Of a stretch of 42,015 nt of DNA, positions 11,508 through 21,018 are shown piece by piece. The first letter of the stretch is position 1, and each line of letters begins with the position of its first letter. The notes under the pieces are model-generated. The model did not search any database. It had not been told where the DNA came from and saw only the letters and a list, made by a program, of their open reading frames with translations. The stretch is from NCBI RefSeq assembly GCF_014196205.1, contig NZ_JACIDE010000027.1, positions 1 through 42,015 on the forward strand. Reading direction: 5' to 3'. The stretch comes from Anoxybacteroides voinovskiense. GTDB taxonomy: Bacteria > Bacillota > Bacilli > Bacillales > Anoxybacillaceae. The position numbers and the translations under genes are program-made.

Positions 11508-12332
11508 TTATTGTGCGGCTGGAATGACAGCACCTTTATATTTTTCTTTAATAAAGTCTTGAATTTCTTTTGATTGCAATACTTCTACTAATGTTTTAAT
11601 TTCTTTACGATTTTCGTCGCCTTTGCGCACAGCAATGATGTTGACATATGGGTTATTTTTTGGCGATTCGACGGCAATTGGGTCTTTTGCTGGATTTAAT
11701 CCTGCATCTAATGCATAGTTCGCGTTAATCACGACCGCATCGCCTTCGTTATTTTTATAAATTTGCGGTAAAAGCCCTGCGTCTACATCCGTTTTAAATT
11801 TTAGTTTTTTCGGATTTTCGACAATATCATTGACCGTTGCTTTCGTTTTGTCCACGCCGTCTTTTAATTTAATTAACCCTTTTTCTTGTAACATCGATAA
11901 AATGCGGCCATGGTCAGCGACGGAGTTGCTCATAATAATCGTTGCGCCTTCTGGCAATTCCTCAAGGCTTTTATATTTTTTTGAATAAATGCCGATCGGC
12001 TCGATATGAATGCCGCCTGCGTTGACGAAATCATACCCGTATTCTTTTTTCTGCGCCTCTAAATAAGGAATATGTTGGAAATAGTTAGCGTCAATTTCTT
12101 TATCCGCCAACGCTTTGTTTGGCAAAATGTAATCTTGGAACGTCACAATTTTTAAATCAATACCTTTTTCTTTTAAAATTGGTTTTGCTTTTTCTAAAAT
12201 TTCGGCATGTGGTACATTTGAGGCGCCCACCACTAACTTTCCTGTTTCTTTTTCTTCGCTAGCGTTTTTGCCACCGCAAGCGGCAAGCGCCAGTACTAGC
12301 ACCGCGACGAATAAAACCATCCATTTTTTCAT
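11508..12332 (-). CDS. metQ: Methionine-binding lipoprotein MetQ
   Basis: Extracytoplasmic substrate-binding protein of the MetNPQ importer for L-methionine, D-methionine and derivatives. The 274 aa precursor has a type II signal peptide with lipobox LAAC and lipidated Cys19, so the mature protein is tethered to the outer face of the membrane. The body is a NlpA-family periplasmic-binding fold, with landmarks such as VGASNVPHAEIL, KEIDANYFQHIPYL and a C-terminal IKEKYKGAVIPA. ATG at 12332 follows GGAGG at 9 bases. Last gene of metNPQ. Confidence 0.95.
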   Translation of the reverse strand: MKKWMVLFVAVLVLALAACGGKNASEEKETGKLVVGASNVPHAEILEKAKPILKEKGIDLKIVTFQDYILPNKALADKEIDANYFQHIPYLEAQKKEYGYDFVNAGGIHIEPIGIYSKKYKSLEELPEGATIIMSNSVADHGRILSMLQEKGLIKLKDGVDKTKATVNDIVENPKKLKFKTDVDAGLLPQIYKNNEGDAVVINANYALDAGLNPAKDPIAVESPKNNPYVNIIAVRKGDENRKEIKTLVEVLQSKEIQDFIKEKYKGAVIPAAQ

Positions 12333-12352
12333 GCTGTTTTTCCTCCTCTTTT

Positions 12353-13018
12353 TTATCTTTTATCTATTTTAGAAGTGACAAAGTCACCAATAAACTGGAT
12401 GATAAACACAATAACTAAAATGAGCACAGTCGCAACAAATGTTACGTCGTTATGGTTGCGCTGAAAACCTTCCAAATATGCTAAATTTCCAAGACCGCCT
12501 GCGCCGACAACCCCCGCCATCGCCGTATACCCGACAAGGGCAATCGCGGTTACCGTAATACCGGAAATCAGCGCTGGCAGTGATTCTGGGATAAGCACTT
12601 TCCAAATAATTTGCGCTGTCGTGGCTCCCATCGCTTTCGCAGCCTCCATCACGCCTTTGTCAATTTCGCGAAGGGCAATTTCAACCATCCGCGCATAAAA
12701 TGGTGCTGCACCAATAATGAGTGCCGGCAATGCTGCATTCGCTCCAAGAATCGTGCCAACTATTACTTTCGTAAACGGAATGAGCAAAATAATTAAAATG
12801 ATAAACGGAATCGAGCGAAAAATGTTAACGACCGAAGAAATTACGGTGTTCGCCAGTTTATTTTCCCAAATGTTCCCTTTCGCTGTTAAAAACAACAACA
12901 ATCCGAGAATAATTCCTAATATAAACGTAGCAACGACCGCCATTCCCGTCATATAAAGCGTTTCCGATGTCGCCGCCCAAATCGTTTCCCATTGGACGTT
13001 TGGAAATAAGCTATTCAC
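12353..13018 (-). CDS. metP: Methionine ABC transporter permease MetP (MetI-type)
   Basis: Membrane channel subunit of the methionine importer, 221 aa with five predicted transmembrane helices. The EAA loop that docks on MetN is clear near residues 130-150 (EAAKAMGATTAQIIWKVLIP). The start is GTG at 13018, behind GGAGGTGATGG, and overlaps the end of metN by 8 bp, which suggests coupling. Homologous to E. coli MetI and B. subtilis MetP. Confidence 0.95.
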   Translation of the reverse strand: MNSLFPNVQWETIWAATSETLYMTGMAVVATFILGIILGLLLFLTAKGNIWENKLANTVISSVVNIFRSIPFIILIILLIPFTKVIVGTILGANAALPALIIGAAPFYARMVEIALREIDKGVMEAAKAMGATTAQIIWKVLIPESLPALISGITVTAIALVGYTAMAGVVGAGGLGNLAYLEGFQRNHNDVTFVATVLILVIVFIIQFIGDFVTSKIDKR

Positions 13019-14036
13019 TCGCCATCACCTCCACTTCGACTTGCTGCTGACGCATAAAAGCGAGCGCTCGCTCGATGGCGTCGTCTGCACCAGCTAAGTG
13101 GACAAACAGCACCCCATATGCACCGTGATGGGTTTGCGAAATTTTCCCTTGCAAAATGTTGACCGTTAAGTCGAATTGGCGGATGAGTTGCGTAATGAGC
13201 GGTTGCTCGGTAGAGTCGCCAACAAACGTAAGCTGCACTAATTTTCCGTTCGGGTATTGGTCGAATAAGTGTGCGATCGCTTCTTTCGTTTCTTCCGGCT
13301 CGGTCACTTGCTTCACAAACCGCTTTGTAATCGGCTGCTCTGGTTTACGGAATACTTGCAACACTTCGCCCATTTCGACGATTTTTCCATTTTCCATCAC
13401 TGCCACACGATCGCAAATTTTGCGAATGACGTGCATTTCGTGTGTAATGAGCACAATCGTTAGCCCGAGCCGCTGGTTAATATCGACAAGCAAATCTAAA
13501 ATCGAATCGGTCGTCTGCGGGTCGAGCGCTGATGTCGCTTCATCGCACAATAATACTTTCGGACGATTGGCTAACGCCCTTGCAATCCCGACGCGCTGCT
13601 TTTGTCCACCGCTCAATTGGGAAGGATAAGCATCCTCTCGTCCTTCTAGCCCAACGAGCTGAATCAGTTCATCCACCCGCTTTTGTCGTTCTTCTTTCGG
13701 AACGCCGGCAATTTCAAGTGGAAAGGCAATGTTTTCCCTCACCGTGCGTGACCAAAGCAAATTAAAATGTTGAAAAATCATGCCGATTTGCTGGCGTGCT
13801 TGCCGCAACTCACTGCCGCTAATTTTCCCCATATCCTTTCCATCCACAATCACTTCGCCGCTCGTCGGCTTTTCTAGCCCATTCAACAAGCGAAGGAGCG
13901 AACTTTTTCCTGCACCGCTATAGCCGATAATGCCGAAAATTTCTCCTTCTGCCACGTGCAAGTTGACGTGATCAACCGCCGTTACATTGCCGCTTGCTGC
14001 CTTATATATTTTCGTGACATTCGATAATGTAATCAT
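13011..14036 (-). CDS. metN: Methionine ABC transporter ATPase MetN
   Basis: ATP-hydrolysing subunit of the methionine importer. The 341 aa protein has Walker A at residues 38-45 (GYSGAGKS), Q-loop FQHFNLLWSRTV, signature LSGGQ at 141-145, Walker B LLCDEATSALD from 162, and a C-terminal NIL (ACT-like) domain from about residue 265 that senses methionine in homologues. I chose ATG 14036 with AAGGTGG upstream; the longer open frame to 14108 would translate through the riboswitch terminator. First gene of metNPQ under S-box control. Confidence 0.95.
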   Translation of the reverse strand: MITLSNVTKIYKAASGNVTAVDHVNLHVAEGEIFGIIGYSGAGKSSLLRLLNGLEKPTSGEVIVDGKDMGKISGSELRQARQQIGMIFQHFNLLWSRTVRENIAFPLEIAGVPKEERQKRVDELIQLVGLEGREDAYPSQLSGGQKQRVGIARALANRPKVLLCDEATSALDPQTTDSILDLLVDINQRLGLTIVLITHEMHVIRKICDRVAVMENGKIVEMGEVLQVFRKPEQPITKRFVKQVTEPEETKEAIAHLFDQYPNGKLVQLTFVGDSTEQPLITQLIRQFDLTVNILQGKISQTHHGAYGVLFVHLAGADDAIERALAFMRQQQVEVEVMASE

Positions 14037-14065
14037 GCTGCCCACCTTCCTTCTATGAAAACTAT

Positions 14066-14100
14066 GAAAAAAGCCTTTCTGCTCAAGAGAACAGAAAGGC
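14066..14100 (-). terminator. SAM riboswitch expression-platform terminator
   Basis: Minus strand stem GCCTTTCTG / GCAGAAAGGC, 28 bases across, then a T-run, lying between the S-box and the metN ribosome binding site. Its 5' arm (TTCTGTTCTC) can pair instead with GAGACAGAA at the 3' side of aptamer helix P1, the expected antiterminator. Confidence 0.93.
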
Positions 14101-14117
14101 GTCATCATCCATTCTGT

Positions 14118-14223
14118 CTCTTATCTCTCAAAGCAAATGCTTTGTGTGAATTGGCACCATTTCAGCTACGCTGACGGTTGCCGGGTTTCATCGGGCACAT
14201 CCCTCCACCTCTCTTGATAAGAG
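14118..14223 (-). ncRNA. SAM-I (S-box) riboswitch aptamer
   Basis: The minus strand carries the S-box consensus in order: CTCTTATCAAGAGAGGTGGA at the 5' side, GCCCGATGAAACCCGGCAACC, written here only as its parts GATGAAACCC and GGCAACC, then ATGGTGCCAATTC, and the closing P1 strand GAGAGATAAGAG. When SAM is high the aptamer forms and the downstream terminator stops transcription before metN; when SAM falls the operon is expressed. It sits about 80 bases upstream of the metN start. Confidence 0.97.
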
Positions 14224-14290
14224 CGCATTTCACCGCTTTATTCAGTTAACGTTTTAACACGTTTAAGGACTTTTTGAAACTACGAATGTG

Positions 14291-14320
14291 ATTGTATCAC
14301 CAGAAGAAGGAAGGTGTCAA
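14291..14320 (-). promoter_or_regulatory. Sigma-A promoter of the metNPQ operon
   Basis: Minus strand: TTGACA (14320-14315), 18-base spacer, TACAAT (14296-14291). Start near 14284, leaving about 60 bases of leader before the S-box aptamer. Confidence 0.8.
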
Positions 14321-14343
14321 TAAAAATTTTCTAAACTATTTTT

Positions 14344-15651
14344 CTACACCCGCGAATACATCGACCGCACACCTGTTGCGGCTTCGATCGCCTGTTCTAA
14401 GTCTTCGATTAAATCGTCCACGTTTTCAATTCCGACCGATAAACGAATCATATCTTCTGTCACGCCGGATGCTTTTAAGTCTTCTAGGCTTAGTTGTTGA
14501 TGGGTTGTGCTTGCTGGATGAATAATTAAACTTTTCGCGTCGCCGACGTTCGCCACATGCGACCAAAGCTTGACGTAGTTAATCAACGTAGCCCCTGCTT
14601 CTCGCCCGCCTTGAATGCCAAAGACAACGACCGCCCCAGCTCCTTTTGGCATATATTTTTCCGCCAACTCTTTCGCTGGATGATTGTCGTGTTCCGGATA
14701 TAACACCCAATTAACTGCTGGATGATTGTCTAAATACTCGACGATTTTTCTCGTATTGGCAATATGCTCTTTCATGCGCACATGCAATGTTTCTAGTCCT
14801 AAATTAAATTGGAAGGCATTAAACGGGCTAATCGCTGGTCCTAAATCGCGCAACAATTGAACACGCGCTTTCACAATATAGGCAGCCGCGCCTAAATCGG
14901 CATATACAAGCCCGTGGTAGCTTTCGTCAGGCGTCGTAAACCCTGGAAACTTCGGTGAATTCCAGTTAAATTTCCCTCCATCGACAATAATGCCGCCAAG
15001 CGTCGTTCCATTCCCAAGCAGCCATTTTGTCGCCGAGTGAACGACGATGTCTGCCCCATGCTCAATTGGTCGGCAAAGGTATGGCGTCGCAAACGTGTTG
15101 TCAATAATTAACGGGATACCTGCTTCGTGCGCAATTTCCGCCACCGCTTCAATGTCTAGCACGTGCAAGCTCGGATTGCCGATCGTTTCCGCAAAAATCG
15201 CCTTCGTTTTTGGCGTAATTGCCGCACGGAAATTTTCCGGATCAGACGGGTCGACAAAATGGGTCGTAATCCCATATTTCGGCAACGTATTCGCGAACAA
15301 ATTGTACGTGCCCCCGTACAATGTCGAAGCAGAAACGATGTCGTCCCCTGCGTGTGCAATATTTAAAATCGCTAACGTAATCGCCGCCATCCCGCTCGCA
15401 ACGGCAAGGCTGCCAACCCCACCTTCTAGCTGTGCGACCCGTTCTTCAAACACCGTTGCCGTCGGGTTATGAATACGCGTATAAATATAGCCCGCTTCTT
15501 TCAATGCAAAAAGATTGGCCGCATGCTCGGTATTCGCAAACTGATACGCATTCGACTGATAAATCGGCACTGCTCGTGCCCCGGTCACCTGGTCTGGCTG
15601 CAATCCCCCATGAACCGCAATCGTTTCTAGCCGATAAGATGTGTCGCTCAC
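14344..15651 (-). CDS. metY: O-acetylhomoserine sulfhydrylase MetY
   Basis: PLP enzyme of the Cys/Met metabolism (gamma family) that joins O-acetylhomoserine with sulfide (or methanethiol) to give homocysteine (or methionine). The 435 aa length and the long insert after the PLP lysine are those of O-acetylhomoserine sulfhydrylases rather than of cystathionine enzymes of about 380 aa. Key features: Y57-x-R59 (YTRIHNPT), SGMAA at 86-90, D184 in IIDNTFATP, and K209 in HSATKW. GTG start at 15651 behind GGGGGAGAGG. It has its own promoter and no S-box, although it stands next to the S-box-controlled metNPQ. Confidence 0.9.
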   Translation of the reverse strand: MSDTSYRLETIAVHGGLQPDQVTGARAVPIYQSNAYQFANTEHAANLFALKEAGYIYTRIHNPTATVFEERVAQLEGGVGSLAVASGMAAITLAILNIAHAGDDIVSASTLYGGTYNLFANTLPKYGITTHFVDPSDPENFRAAITPKTKAIFAETIGNPSLHVLDIEAVAEIAHEAGIPLIIDNTFATPYLCRPIEHGADIVVHSATKWLLGNGTTLGGIIVDGGKFNWNSPKFPGFTTPDESYHGLVYADLGAAAYIVKARVQLLRDLGPAISPFNAFQFNLGLETLHVRMKEHIANTRKIVEYLDNHPAVNWVLYPEHDNHPAKELAEKYMPKGAGAVVVFGIQGGREAGATLINYVKLWSHVANVGDAKSLIIHPASTTHQQLSLEDLKASGVTEDMIRLSVGIENVDDLIEDLEQAIEAATGVRSMYSRV

Positions 15652-15669
15652 GTGTATCCTCTCCCCCGT

Positions 15670-15711
15670 CCTTCTCGGAAAGCATATGCCGAAAATACTT
15701 CCACGAGAAGG
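15670..15711 (-). repeat. Inverted repeat in the metY leader
   Basis: Perfect 8-bp arms CCTTCTCG / CGAGAAGG separated by 26 bp, between the metY promoter and its ribosome binding site. No T-run follows. It could be an RNA hairpin or a repressor site; no known element was recognised. Confidence 0.5.
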
Positions 15712-15738
15712 TAAATTATTTAACTTTTCTGAATAATA

Positions 15739-15767
15739 ATACTATCATTCTTGTTCTATGGATTCAA
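15739..15767 (-). promoter_or_regulatory. Candidate sigma-A promoter of metY
   Basis: Minus strand: TTGAAT (15767-15762), 17-base spacer, TAGTAT (15744-15739). The -35 touches the stop codon of yusD. It gives a leader of about 80 bases containing the inverted repeat. Confidence 0.6.
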
Positions 15768-16105
15768 GAGGCATGTCGGTACGGTTTTGCTAAATGAAAT
15801 AACGATTCTAGCAATAAAATATGACGAAAGCTTCCGAAAACTGCTATTTCTTTTAGACGGAGCTGTTGTTGCAGTTTGAGCTCTCCATCAACTAGACTTT
15901 TTAACGCTTCTTTTGTGCCGTAAATGGTTACTGCTTTTTGTTCATCTACTTCCCATTTTCGATGCATTCCTTGTTTGGAGATGGAAAAAATCATCTCCTC
16001 CTCCTCCCATTGAAAACAAACATATAACGCTTCTTCCGGCAAAATCGGCAACAAATGTTTCAACGCATTCACCCGTTCCACAAACTGCTTGACTAATTCG
16101 TCCAT
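15764..16105 (-). CDS. yusD: YusD-like protein with SCP2-type fold
   Basis: Protein of 113 aa in the position of B. subtilis yusD. The C-terminal half resembles the sterol-carrier-protein-2 (SCP2) pattern: a strand with AVTIYGTKEALKSLVDGELK followed by LKEIAVFGSFRHILLLESLF. SCP2-type domains bind lipids or acyl chains, which would fit the nearby beta-oxidation genes, but this is inference from a short resemblance. ATG 16105 has a GGCGGGG element upstream. It is separated from yusE by 169 bp that include the yusE terminator. Confidence 0.65.
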   Translation of the reverse strand: MDELVKQFVERVNALKHLLPILPEEALYVCFQWEEEEMIFSISKQGMHRKWEVDEQKAVTIYGTKEALKSLVDGELKLQQQLRLKEIAVFGSFRHILLLESLFHLAKPYRHAS

Positions 16106-16260
16106 ACTCAGTTCCCCGCCTCTCTATTTTCCTTCTCCCTTTACTCATTCCATTTGGCGTGCGGGAACTCCTTTTACAACTTCTCGACAAATCCCCACGA
16201 AAACATACAAAATGTTGCCCATTTCCCGAGAAATATGTCAAAAAACGTCTGTTTATGCGA

Positions 16261-16287
16261 AAACCACCGCTCTTTTAGCGGTGGTTT
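16261..16287 (-). terminator. Terminator at the end of yusE
   Basis: Minus strand: AAACCACCGCT-AAAAG-AGCGGTGGTTT, an 11-bp perfect stem that includes the yusE stop codon. The T-run is short (TTTTCG), so efficiency may be modest. Confidence 0.7.
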
Positions 16288-16592
16288 CGGGCCATTTGGA
16301 TTGTTTCATACAGATGAAGAACGGAATGAAACGCATATAGTTTTTGGCGTATCGTTCCATGATGAAATACAAGCAAGCATGGAACGCTTTCGATTTTCCA
16401 TTCAATCGCACGTTCAGGCATATAATTAATATCCGCTTGGTAAAAAGGGAGGTGGGGGAATAGTTGCTCTACTACATCTAACATTCGCTTCGCCAGCTGG
16501 CACGTCCCGCACATCGGCGTATACAAATATACACAGGTTATCGCCTCTTGTTTCAGCTGTTCGTCCAATTGCTCGATTGTGATTGCTTGCAT
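16275..16592 (-). CDS. yusE: Thioredoxin-like protein YusE
   Basis: Thioredoxin-fold protein with a CGTC active site in YTPMCGTCQLAKRML and the cis-proline block SVPCLLVF. The pair CxxC makes it a likely thiol-disulfide oxidoreductase in the cytoplasm; its partner is unknown. I prefer ATG at 16592 (105 aa) over the GTG at 16598, because GGACGGGG then lies at a normal distance. It is 14 bp after yusF and matches the yusF-yusE order of B. subtilis. Confidence 0.82.
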   Translation of the reverse strand: MQAITIEQLDEQLKQEAITCVYLYTPMCGTCQLAKRMLDVVEQLFPHLPFYQADINYMPERAIEWKIESVPCLLVFHHGTIRQKLYAFHSVLHLYETIQMARNHR

Positions 16593-16606
16593 CTTCACCC
16601 CGTCCT

Positions 16607-16948
16607 TTATAAATCATCGACATGCACATCAATATTGGCACCTAATAACACCATCGCAATATGTTGTTTCGGTGCAGCGGCAACTTCTCGATACGTTCGG
16701 TCAATATATAAATGCTCCGCTTCTGGAAACTCACGGCGCAATTGTTTCCTTAGTCGCTCTCCCGCTTCGTCCGCATCGACTAAAATGAACACTTCTTTAT
16801 TATACAGTGCTTCACTCCACTCGTCTAATTTGGCGCGGCTAATCGTTCCATTCGTGCAAATAATTTCGATCGGTTCTTTCACTAAATGTTCTATTTTTTT
16901 CTTGTCAGAGCGTCCTTCGACAATAATCACTTTTCCACTATCCGTCAT
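16607..16948 (-). CDS. yusF: TOPRIM-domain protein YusF
   Basis: Stand-alone TOPRIM domain of about 113 aa, related to primase/RNase M5-type nucleotidyl transferases or hydrolases. The invariant Glu is in VIIVEGRSDKKKIE near the N-terminus and the acidic DxD pair is in ILVDADEAGERLRKQL, so the metal site looks intact. The biological target is unknown. Three starts are possible; ATG 16948 is preferred because AGGTGAGG stands 6 bases upstream. Upstream neighbour gcvH has its own terminator. Confidence 0.8.
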   Translation of the reverse strand: MTDSGKVIIVEGRSDKKKIEHLVKEPIEIICTNGTISRAKLDEWSEALYNKEVFILVDADEAGERLRKQLRREFPEAEHLYIDRTYREVAAAPKQHIAMVLLGANIDVHVDDL

Positions 16949-17016
16949 AAACATCCTCACCTAAGTTAAAATGACTTATTGTATTATTCTATGCATTTTC
17001 TTGCATTTCCTCTATA

Positions 17017-17050
17017 ACAAACAAAGCAATGACACTAACGGCCATTGCTT
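17017..17050 (-). terminator. Terminator of gcvH
   Basis: Minus strand: AAGCAATG-GCCGTTAGTGT-CATTGCTT, 8-bp stem followed by TGTTTGTT; 10 bp after the gcvH stop. Confidence 0.75.
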
Positions 17051-17059
17051 CGTACAAGT

Positions 17060-17443
17060 TTATGCTTCGTTAATCATTGCTTCGTATTGTTCCGCTGTCA
17101 ACAAGTTGTCCACTTCGCTTATATCGGACGGCTCAATCACGATCATCCACGCTTTTTCATACGGAGATTCGTTGACAAATTCAGGGCTATCGTTTAACAC
17201 TTCGTTCACTTCCACCACTTTTCCACTAATTGGCGCATACAGTTCCGAAACCGTTTTCACCGATTCCACGCTACCAAACGGCTCGTTTGCTGTTACTTCT
17301 GTTCCAACTTCCGGAAGCTCTACGAAAACGATGTCGCCTAATTCTGCTTGGGCAAAATCGGTAATGCCGACGCGCACTTTGTCGCCTTCGACGCGCACCC
17401 ATTCATGCTCTTCTGAATAACGTAATTCTTTTGGTGTGTTCAT
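17060..17443 (-). CDS. gcvH: Glycine cleavage system H protein
   Basis: Lipoyl-carrying shuttle protein of the glycine cleavage system; in Bacillus it is also the entry point for lipoate assembly, from which octanoyl/lipoyl groups are moved to the E2 subunits. The 127 aa sequence is the family length, with the modified lysine K63 in [17 protein letters not shown] 17443 has GGAGG at a spacing of 8; the longer frame overlaps yusI and was discarded. The other gcv genes are not in the window. Confidence 0.95.
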   Translation of the reverse strand: MNTPKELRYSEEHEWVRVEGDKVRVGITDFAQAELGDIVFVELPEVGTEVTANEPFGSVESVKTVSELYAPISGKVVEVNEVLNDSPEFVNESPYEKAWMIVIEPSDISEVDNLLTAEQYEAMINEA

Positions 17444-17507
17444 GTCAAGTCCCTCCAACTGCAAATGTATTCTTTTTAATAATAACTGATTTTTTTGAAA
17501 AACTCGA

Positions 17508-17876
17508 CTACCTTCCGTTTGCTTGTCCAAAAAATTTTTCGTATTGCTGTTCATCAAAACCGACGACAACGTTCGTTCCGTCTGTTAGAAGCGGCCGTTT
17601 CACTAACATGCCGTCCGATGCTAAAAGGTCGAGCAGCTCGTCGTCAGAAGCTGCCGCGATTCGCTCTTTTAATCCTAGCTCCCGATATTTTTGCCCGCTT
17701 GTGTTAAAAAATTTTTTCAGCGGCAACCCACTTTTCGCATAAAGCGTTGCTAGTAGCTCTTTCGATGGTGGCTCCTCCACTATATGTACTACATTCGCTT
17801 GTATGCCGCGTTCATCCAACCACTTTTTCGCTTTTCGGCACGTGCCGCACTTTGGATACCAATAAAACGTTACCAT
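17508..17876 (-). CDS. yusI: ArsC/Spx-family thioredoxin-fold protein YusI
   Basis: Protein of 122 aa in the arsenate reductase/Spx family. It keeps a CxxC pair (CGTC at residues 10-13 in [16 protein letters not shown]) and the family blocks [17 protein letters not shown] and [10 protein letters not shown]. Homologues include Spx-type RNA polymerase regulators and arsenate reductases; the length and the YusI-like position argue for a redox protein of unknown target rather than Spx itself. ATG 17876 with GAGGTGAT upstream. It lies between gcvH and fadE, as in B. subtilis. Confidence 0.82.
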   Translation of the reverse strand: MVTFYWYPKCGTCRKAKKWLDERGIQANVVHIVEEPPSKELLATLYAKSGLPLKKFFNTSGQKYRELGLKERIAAASDDELLDLLASDGMLVKRPLLTDGTNVVVGFDEQQYEKFFGQANGR

Positions 17877-17898
17877 CTCATCACCTCAAAAATAACGA

Positions 17899-17924
17899 AA
17901 GTACCAGACCGCAGCCTGGTACTT
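17899..17924 (-). terminator. Probable terminator after fadE
   Basis: Minus strand: AAGTACCAG / CTGGTACTT, 9-bp perfect stem, loop of 8, then TTCGTTATTTTT. Six bases after the fadE stop. Confidence 0.75.
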
Positions 17925-17930
17925 CCATTA

Positions 17931-19715
17931 TTACACAATATAACGTTCTGCTTCAATTAACGCCGCCGCTGCTTCACGTTTTTTCGCAATGACGTTAATT
18001 GGCGTATGACGAGTGAGTTTGCGCAATGCCGATAACATCATACGCAACATATCGCCTTGTTCGACCGCAACAATCGTTTCTTTGGCGTGTGCTTCAATTT
18101 CGTTAAACGCCTCTTGGCAGAAAATTTCTGTGTAAAGAATTTTTTGTTTGTTTTTCTCGACGCCGGATTTTTGAATCGCTTTTTCCGTACGAAGAAGCGC
18201 AGATTCCATCGCGTAAATGTTGCTGACGATATCGGCGATATTCACTAAAACTTCTTGTTCTTTTTCTAGCTTTGGACCAAATTTTTGCGCTGCTAATCCC
18301 GCCGTTAACAACGCAATTTTTTTCGCGTTGCGCACTAAATATTTCTCTTGCTCAAGCACGCCGTCTCCCACTTCTTCCGGCATTACCATCATCAACTCTT
18401 CTTGTAATTGCTGCGCTTTTTGTAAAAGCGGAAGCTCCCCTTTCATCGCCTTGCGCAAATACGTGCCTGGCACAAGCAAGCGGTTAATTTCGTTTGTTCC
18501 TTCAAAAATGCGGTTAATGCGCGAATCGCGGTATGCCCGTTCAATTTCGTATTCTTGCATAAAGCCGTAGCCACCGTGAATTTGCACACCTTCATCGACG
18601 ATGTAATCCAATACTTCCGTCGAGAAAAATTTGTTCAACGAACATTCAATCGCATATTCCGCAATTGATTTCGCAATTTCTTTCCCGTCTTTTGCTTGCT
18701 CTGCATCCAACTGGCTCATCCGCTCTTCAAATAAGCCGACCGTACGATAAACAGAGCTTTCCGCTGCATATAATTTCGCCGCCATTGTCGCAAATTTTTC
18801 TTGTGTGAGCGTAAATTTGGAAATTGGTGTTTTAAATTGTTGGCGTTGGTTCGCATATTGGATCGTAACTTCAAGCGCACGTTTCGCTCCACCAACAGCG
18901 CCAACCCCTAATTTATAACGGCCGATGTTTAAAATATTAAACGCGATAACATGGCCTTTGCCAATTTCGCCGAGCAAGTTTTCTTTCGGAACGAGCGCAT
19001 CTTGTAAAATTAATGTACGTGTCGATGAGCTTTTAATCCCCATTTTCTTTTCTTCTGCGCCCGTCGACACCCCTGGGAAATCACGCTCCACGATAAACGC
19101 GGAGAAATGCTCACCGTCTACTTTTGCATAAACAACGAATACGTCCGCAAACCCAGCGTTTGTAATCCATTGTTTTTCCCCGTTTAAAATGTAGTGTGTG
19201 CCTTCTGCGTTCAATTTTGCCGTCGTTTTTGCCCCTAACGCGTCAGAGCCGGAACCTGGCTCGGTTAATGCGTACGCTGCAATTTTTTCGCCTGTTGCTA
19301 GCGCTGGCAAATATTTTTGTTTTTGTTCTTCCGTACCGAACAATACGATTGGAAGCGAACCGATGCCGACGTGCGCGCCGTGTGAAATCGAGAATCCGCC
19401 TGCACGTGACATTTTTTCGGCGATGAGCGCGGAACTGATTTTATCCAGCCCTAATCCACCGTACTCTTCTGGAACGTCCGCCCCTAACAATCCAAGCTCG
19501 CCTGCTTGTTTTAATAGTTTCACCGACCGGTCAAATTCGTGGTTTTCTAAATGTTCTAATTGTGGAAGCACTTCGTTGACGACAAACTCTTCTGTCGTTT
19601 TCGCAATCATTTTTTGTTCATCGGTAAAATCTTCTGGCGTAAATACACGCTCACAAGAAACATCTTCAATCAAAAAGCTACCACCTTTGATTGCTTGCTC
19701 TGTTGCTTTTGTCAT
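17931..19715 (-). CDS. fadE: Acyl-CoA dehydrogenase FadE
   Basis: Flavoprotein that makes the first, FAD-dependent oxidation of fatty acyl-CoA to trans-2-enoyl-CoA. At 594 aa it is the long Bacillus type, with the acyl-CoA dehydrogenase core up to about residue 425 and an extra C-terminal helical domain. Visible motifs: [14 protein letters not shown] (150-163), FAD-binding RRQQF-like region at 290-294 (NQRQQFKTP), [12 protein letters not shown] (379-390), and the catalytic base E405 in [14 protein letters not shown] 19715 follows GGGGGAGG. Third gene of fadN-fadA-fadE, 112 bp after fadA. Confidence 0.94.
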   Translation of the reverse strand: MTKATEQAIKGGSFLIEDVSCERVFTPEDFTDEQKMIAKTTEEFVVNEVLPQLEHLENHEFDRSVKLLKQAGELGLLGADVPEEYGGLGLDKISSALIAEKMSRAGGFSISHGAHVGIGSLPIVLFGTEEQKQKYLPALATGEKIAAYALTEPGSGSDALGAKTTAKLNAEGTHYILNGEKQWITNAGFADVFVVYAKVDGEHFSAFIVERDFPGVSTGAEEKKMGIKSSSTRTLILQDALVPKENLLGEIGKGHVIAFNILNIGRYKLGVGAVGGAKRALEVTIQYANQRQQFKTPISKFTLTQEKFATMAAKLYAAESSVYRTVGLFEERMSQLDAEQAKDGKEIAKSIAEYAIECSLNKFFSTEVLDYIVDEGVQIHGGYGFMQEYEIERAYRDSRINRIFEGTNEINRLLVPGTYLRKAMKGELPLLQKAQQLQEELMMVMPEEVGDGVLEQEKYLVRNAKKIALLTAGLAAQKFGPKLEKEQEVLVNIADIVSNIYAMESALLRTEKAIQKSGVEKNKQKILYTEIFCQEAFNEIEAHAKETIVAVEQGDMLRMMLSALRKLTRHTPINVIAKKREAAAALIEAERYIV

Positions 19716-19827
19716 TGTTATTCCTCCCCCTTATGGTTGAACCGGTGAGGCGGACGATACCGCCTGCACCGCTTATTAAATACTATTTCATTCGCCTTTA
19801 TTTTACTTGTTAAAGAACCATTCCTTG

Positions 19828-21003
19828 TTAGTCGATTAATTCAAACACACCTGCGGCACCCATTCCACCGCCGATGCACATCGTGACGATACCAAATTGT
19901 TCGTTGCGGCGGCGCATTTCATATAGAAGCGACAATGTTAACTTCGCCCCTGTGCATCCGAGCGGATGGCCGAGCGCAATCGCTCCACCGTTGACGTTCA
20001 CTTTCTCTTCGTCTAAACCAAGTTCGCGGATGACTTGAATCGATTGGGAAGCAAACGCTTCGTTCAATTCAAACAATCCGATGTCGGAAAGTTCAAGTCC
20101 TGCTAGCTTTAACGCTTTTGGAATCGCTGCTACCGGACCGATGCCCATCACTTCCGGCGGCACCCCAGCTACCGCGAACGAACGGAACTTACCAAGCGGT
20201 TTTAGTCCTAATGATTCTGCTTTTTCACGTTCCATCACCATGACCGCTGCCGCTCCATCGCTCGTTTGCGAAGCGTTTCCTGCCGTGACTGTTCCGTTCA
20301 CCGCAAAGGCTGGACGAAGCTTTGCCAATGTTTCCATATTCGTATCTGGACGTACCCCTTCATCTTCTGAAAAGAGCACGGTTTTTTCTACTAATTTATT
20401 GTTTTCGAGCTTGCGAATAGTTACTTCCACCGGAACAATTTCATCGACAAATTTCCCTTCTTGAATCGCTTTCGCTGCCCGTTGATGGCTGCGCACCGCA
20501 AATGCGTCTTGGTCTTCGCGCGTAACGCCGTATTTCATCGCGACTTGCTCCGCTGTATGTCCCATCGACATATAATATTCTGGTGCATTTTCTGCGAGCT
20601 TCACATTCGGACGTACGACGTGCCCCATCATCGGCACAAGGCTCATCGACTCGACCCCGCCTGCGATGATGGTGTCCGAATGCCCGAGCATAATCCGCTC
20701 TGCTGCGTAAGCAATCGCTTGTAACCCAGATGAGCAATAGCGATTGATCGTAATGGCTGGAACCGTATACGGAAGCCCTGCTAATGCCCCGACGTTGCGG
20801 GCGATGTTTAATCCTTGTTCTGCTTCCGGCATCGCACAACCGATAATTAAATCGTCAATATTTCCTTCATAGTTTCCTGCCCGTTTTAACGTTTCTTTCA
20901 CAACGAGCGCCCCTAAGTCATCTGGACGCACGTGGGCAAGCGTTCCTTTCTTTGCTTTTCCGACAGGTGTACGCGCTCCCGCTACAATGACCGCTTCTCT
21001 CAC
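19828..21003 (-). CDS. fadA: Acetyl-CoA acyltransferase (thiolase) FadA
   Basis: Degradative thiolase that cleaves 3-ketoacyl-CoA to acetyl-CoA and a shortened acyl-CoA. The 391 aa protein shows the complete catalytic set: nucleophile C90 in [19 protein letters not shown] near 316, H346 in [13 protein letters not shown] and C376 in CIGGGMGAA. The start is GTG 21003, six bases after a GGGGGG Shine-Dalgarno. It is 15 bp downstream of fadN and clearly cotranscribed. Confidence 0.95.
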   Translation of the reverse strand: MREAVIVAGARTPVGKAKKGTLAHVRPDDLGALVVKETLKRAGNYEGNIDDLIIGCAMPEAEQGLNIARNVGALAGLPYTVPAITINRYCSSGLQAIAYAAERIMLGHSDTIIAGGVESMSLVPMMGHVVRPNVKLAENAPEYYMSMGHTAEQVAMKYGVTREDQDAFAVRSHQRAAKAIQEGKFVDEIVPVEVTIRKLENNKLVEKTVLFSEDEGVRPDTNMETLAKLRPAFAVNGTVTAGNASQTSDGAAAVMVMEREKAESLGLKPLGKFRSFAVAGVPPEVMGIGPVAAIPKALKLAGLELSDIGLFELNEAFASQSIQVIRELGLDEEKVNVNGGAIALGHPLGCTGAKLTLSLLYEMRRRNEQFGIVTMCIGGGMGAAGVFELID

Positions 21004-21018
21004 GATATTCCCCCCTTT

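Noticed and set aside
14037-14108. Upstream extension of metN
   Set aside because: It would translate through the riboswitch terminator; ATG 14036 has a proper ribosome binding site and the domain starts there.
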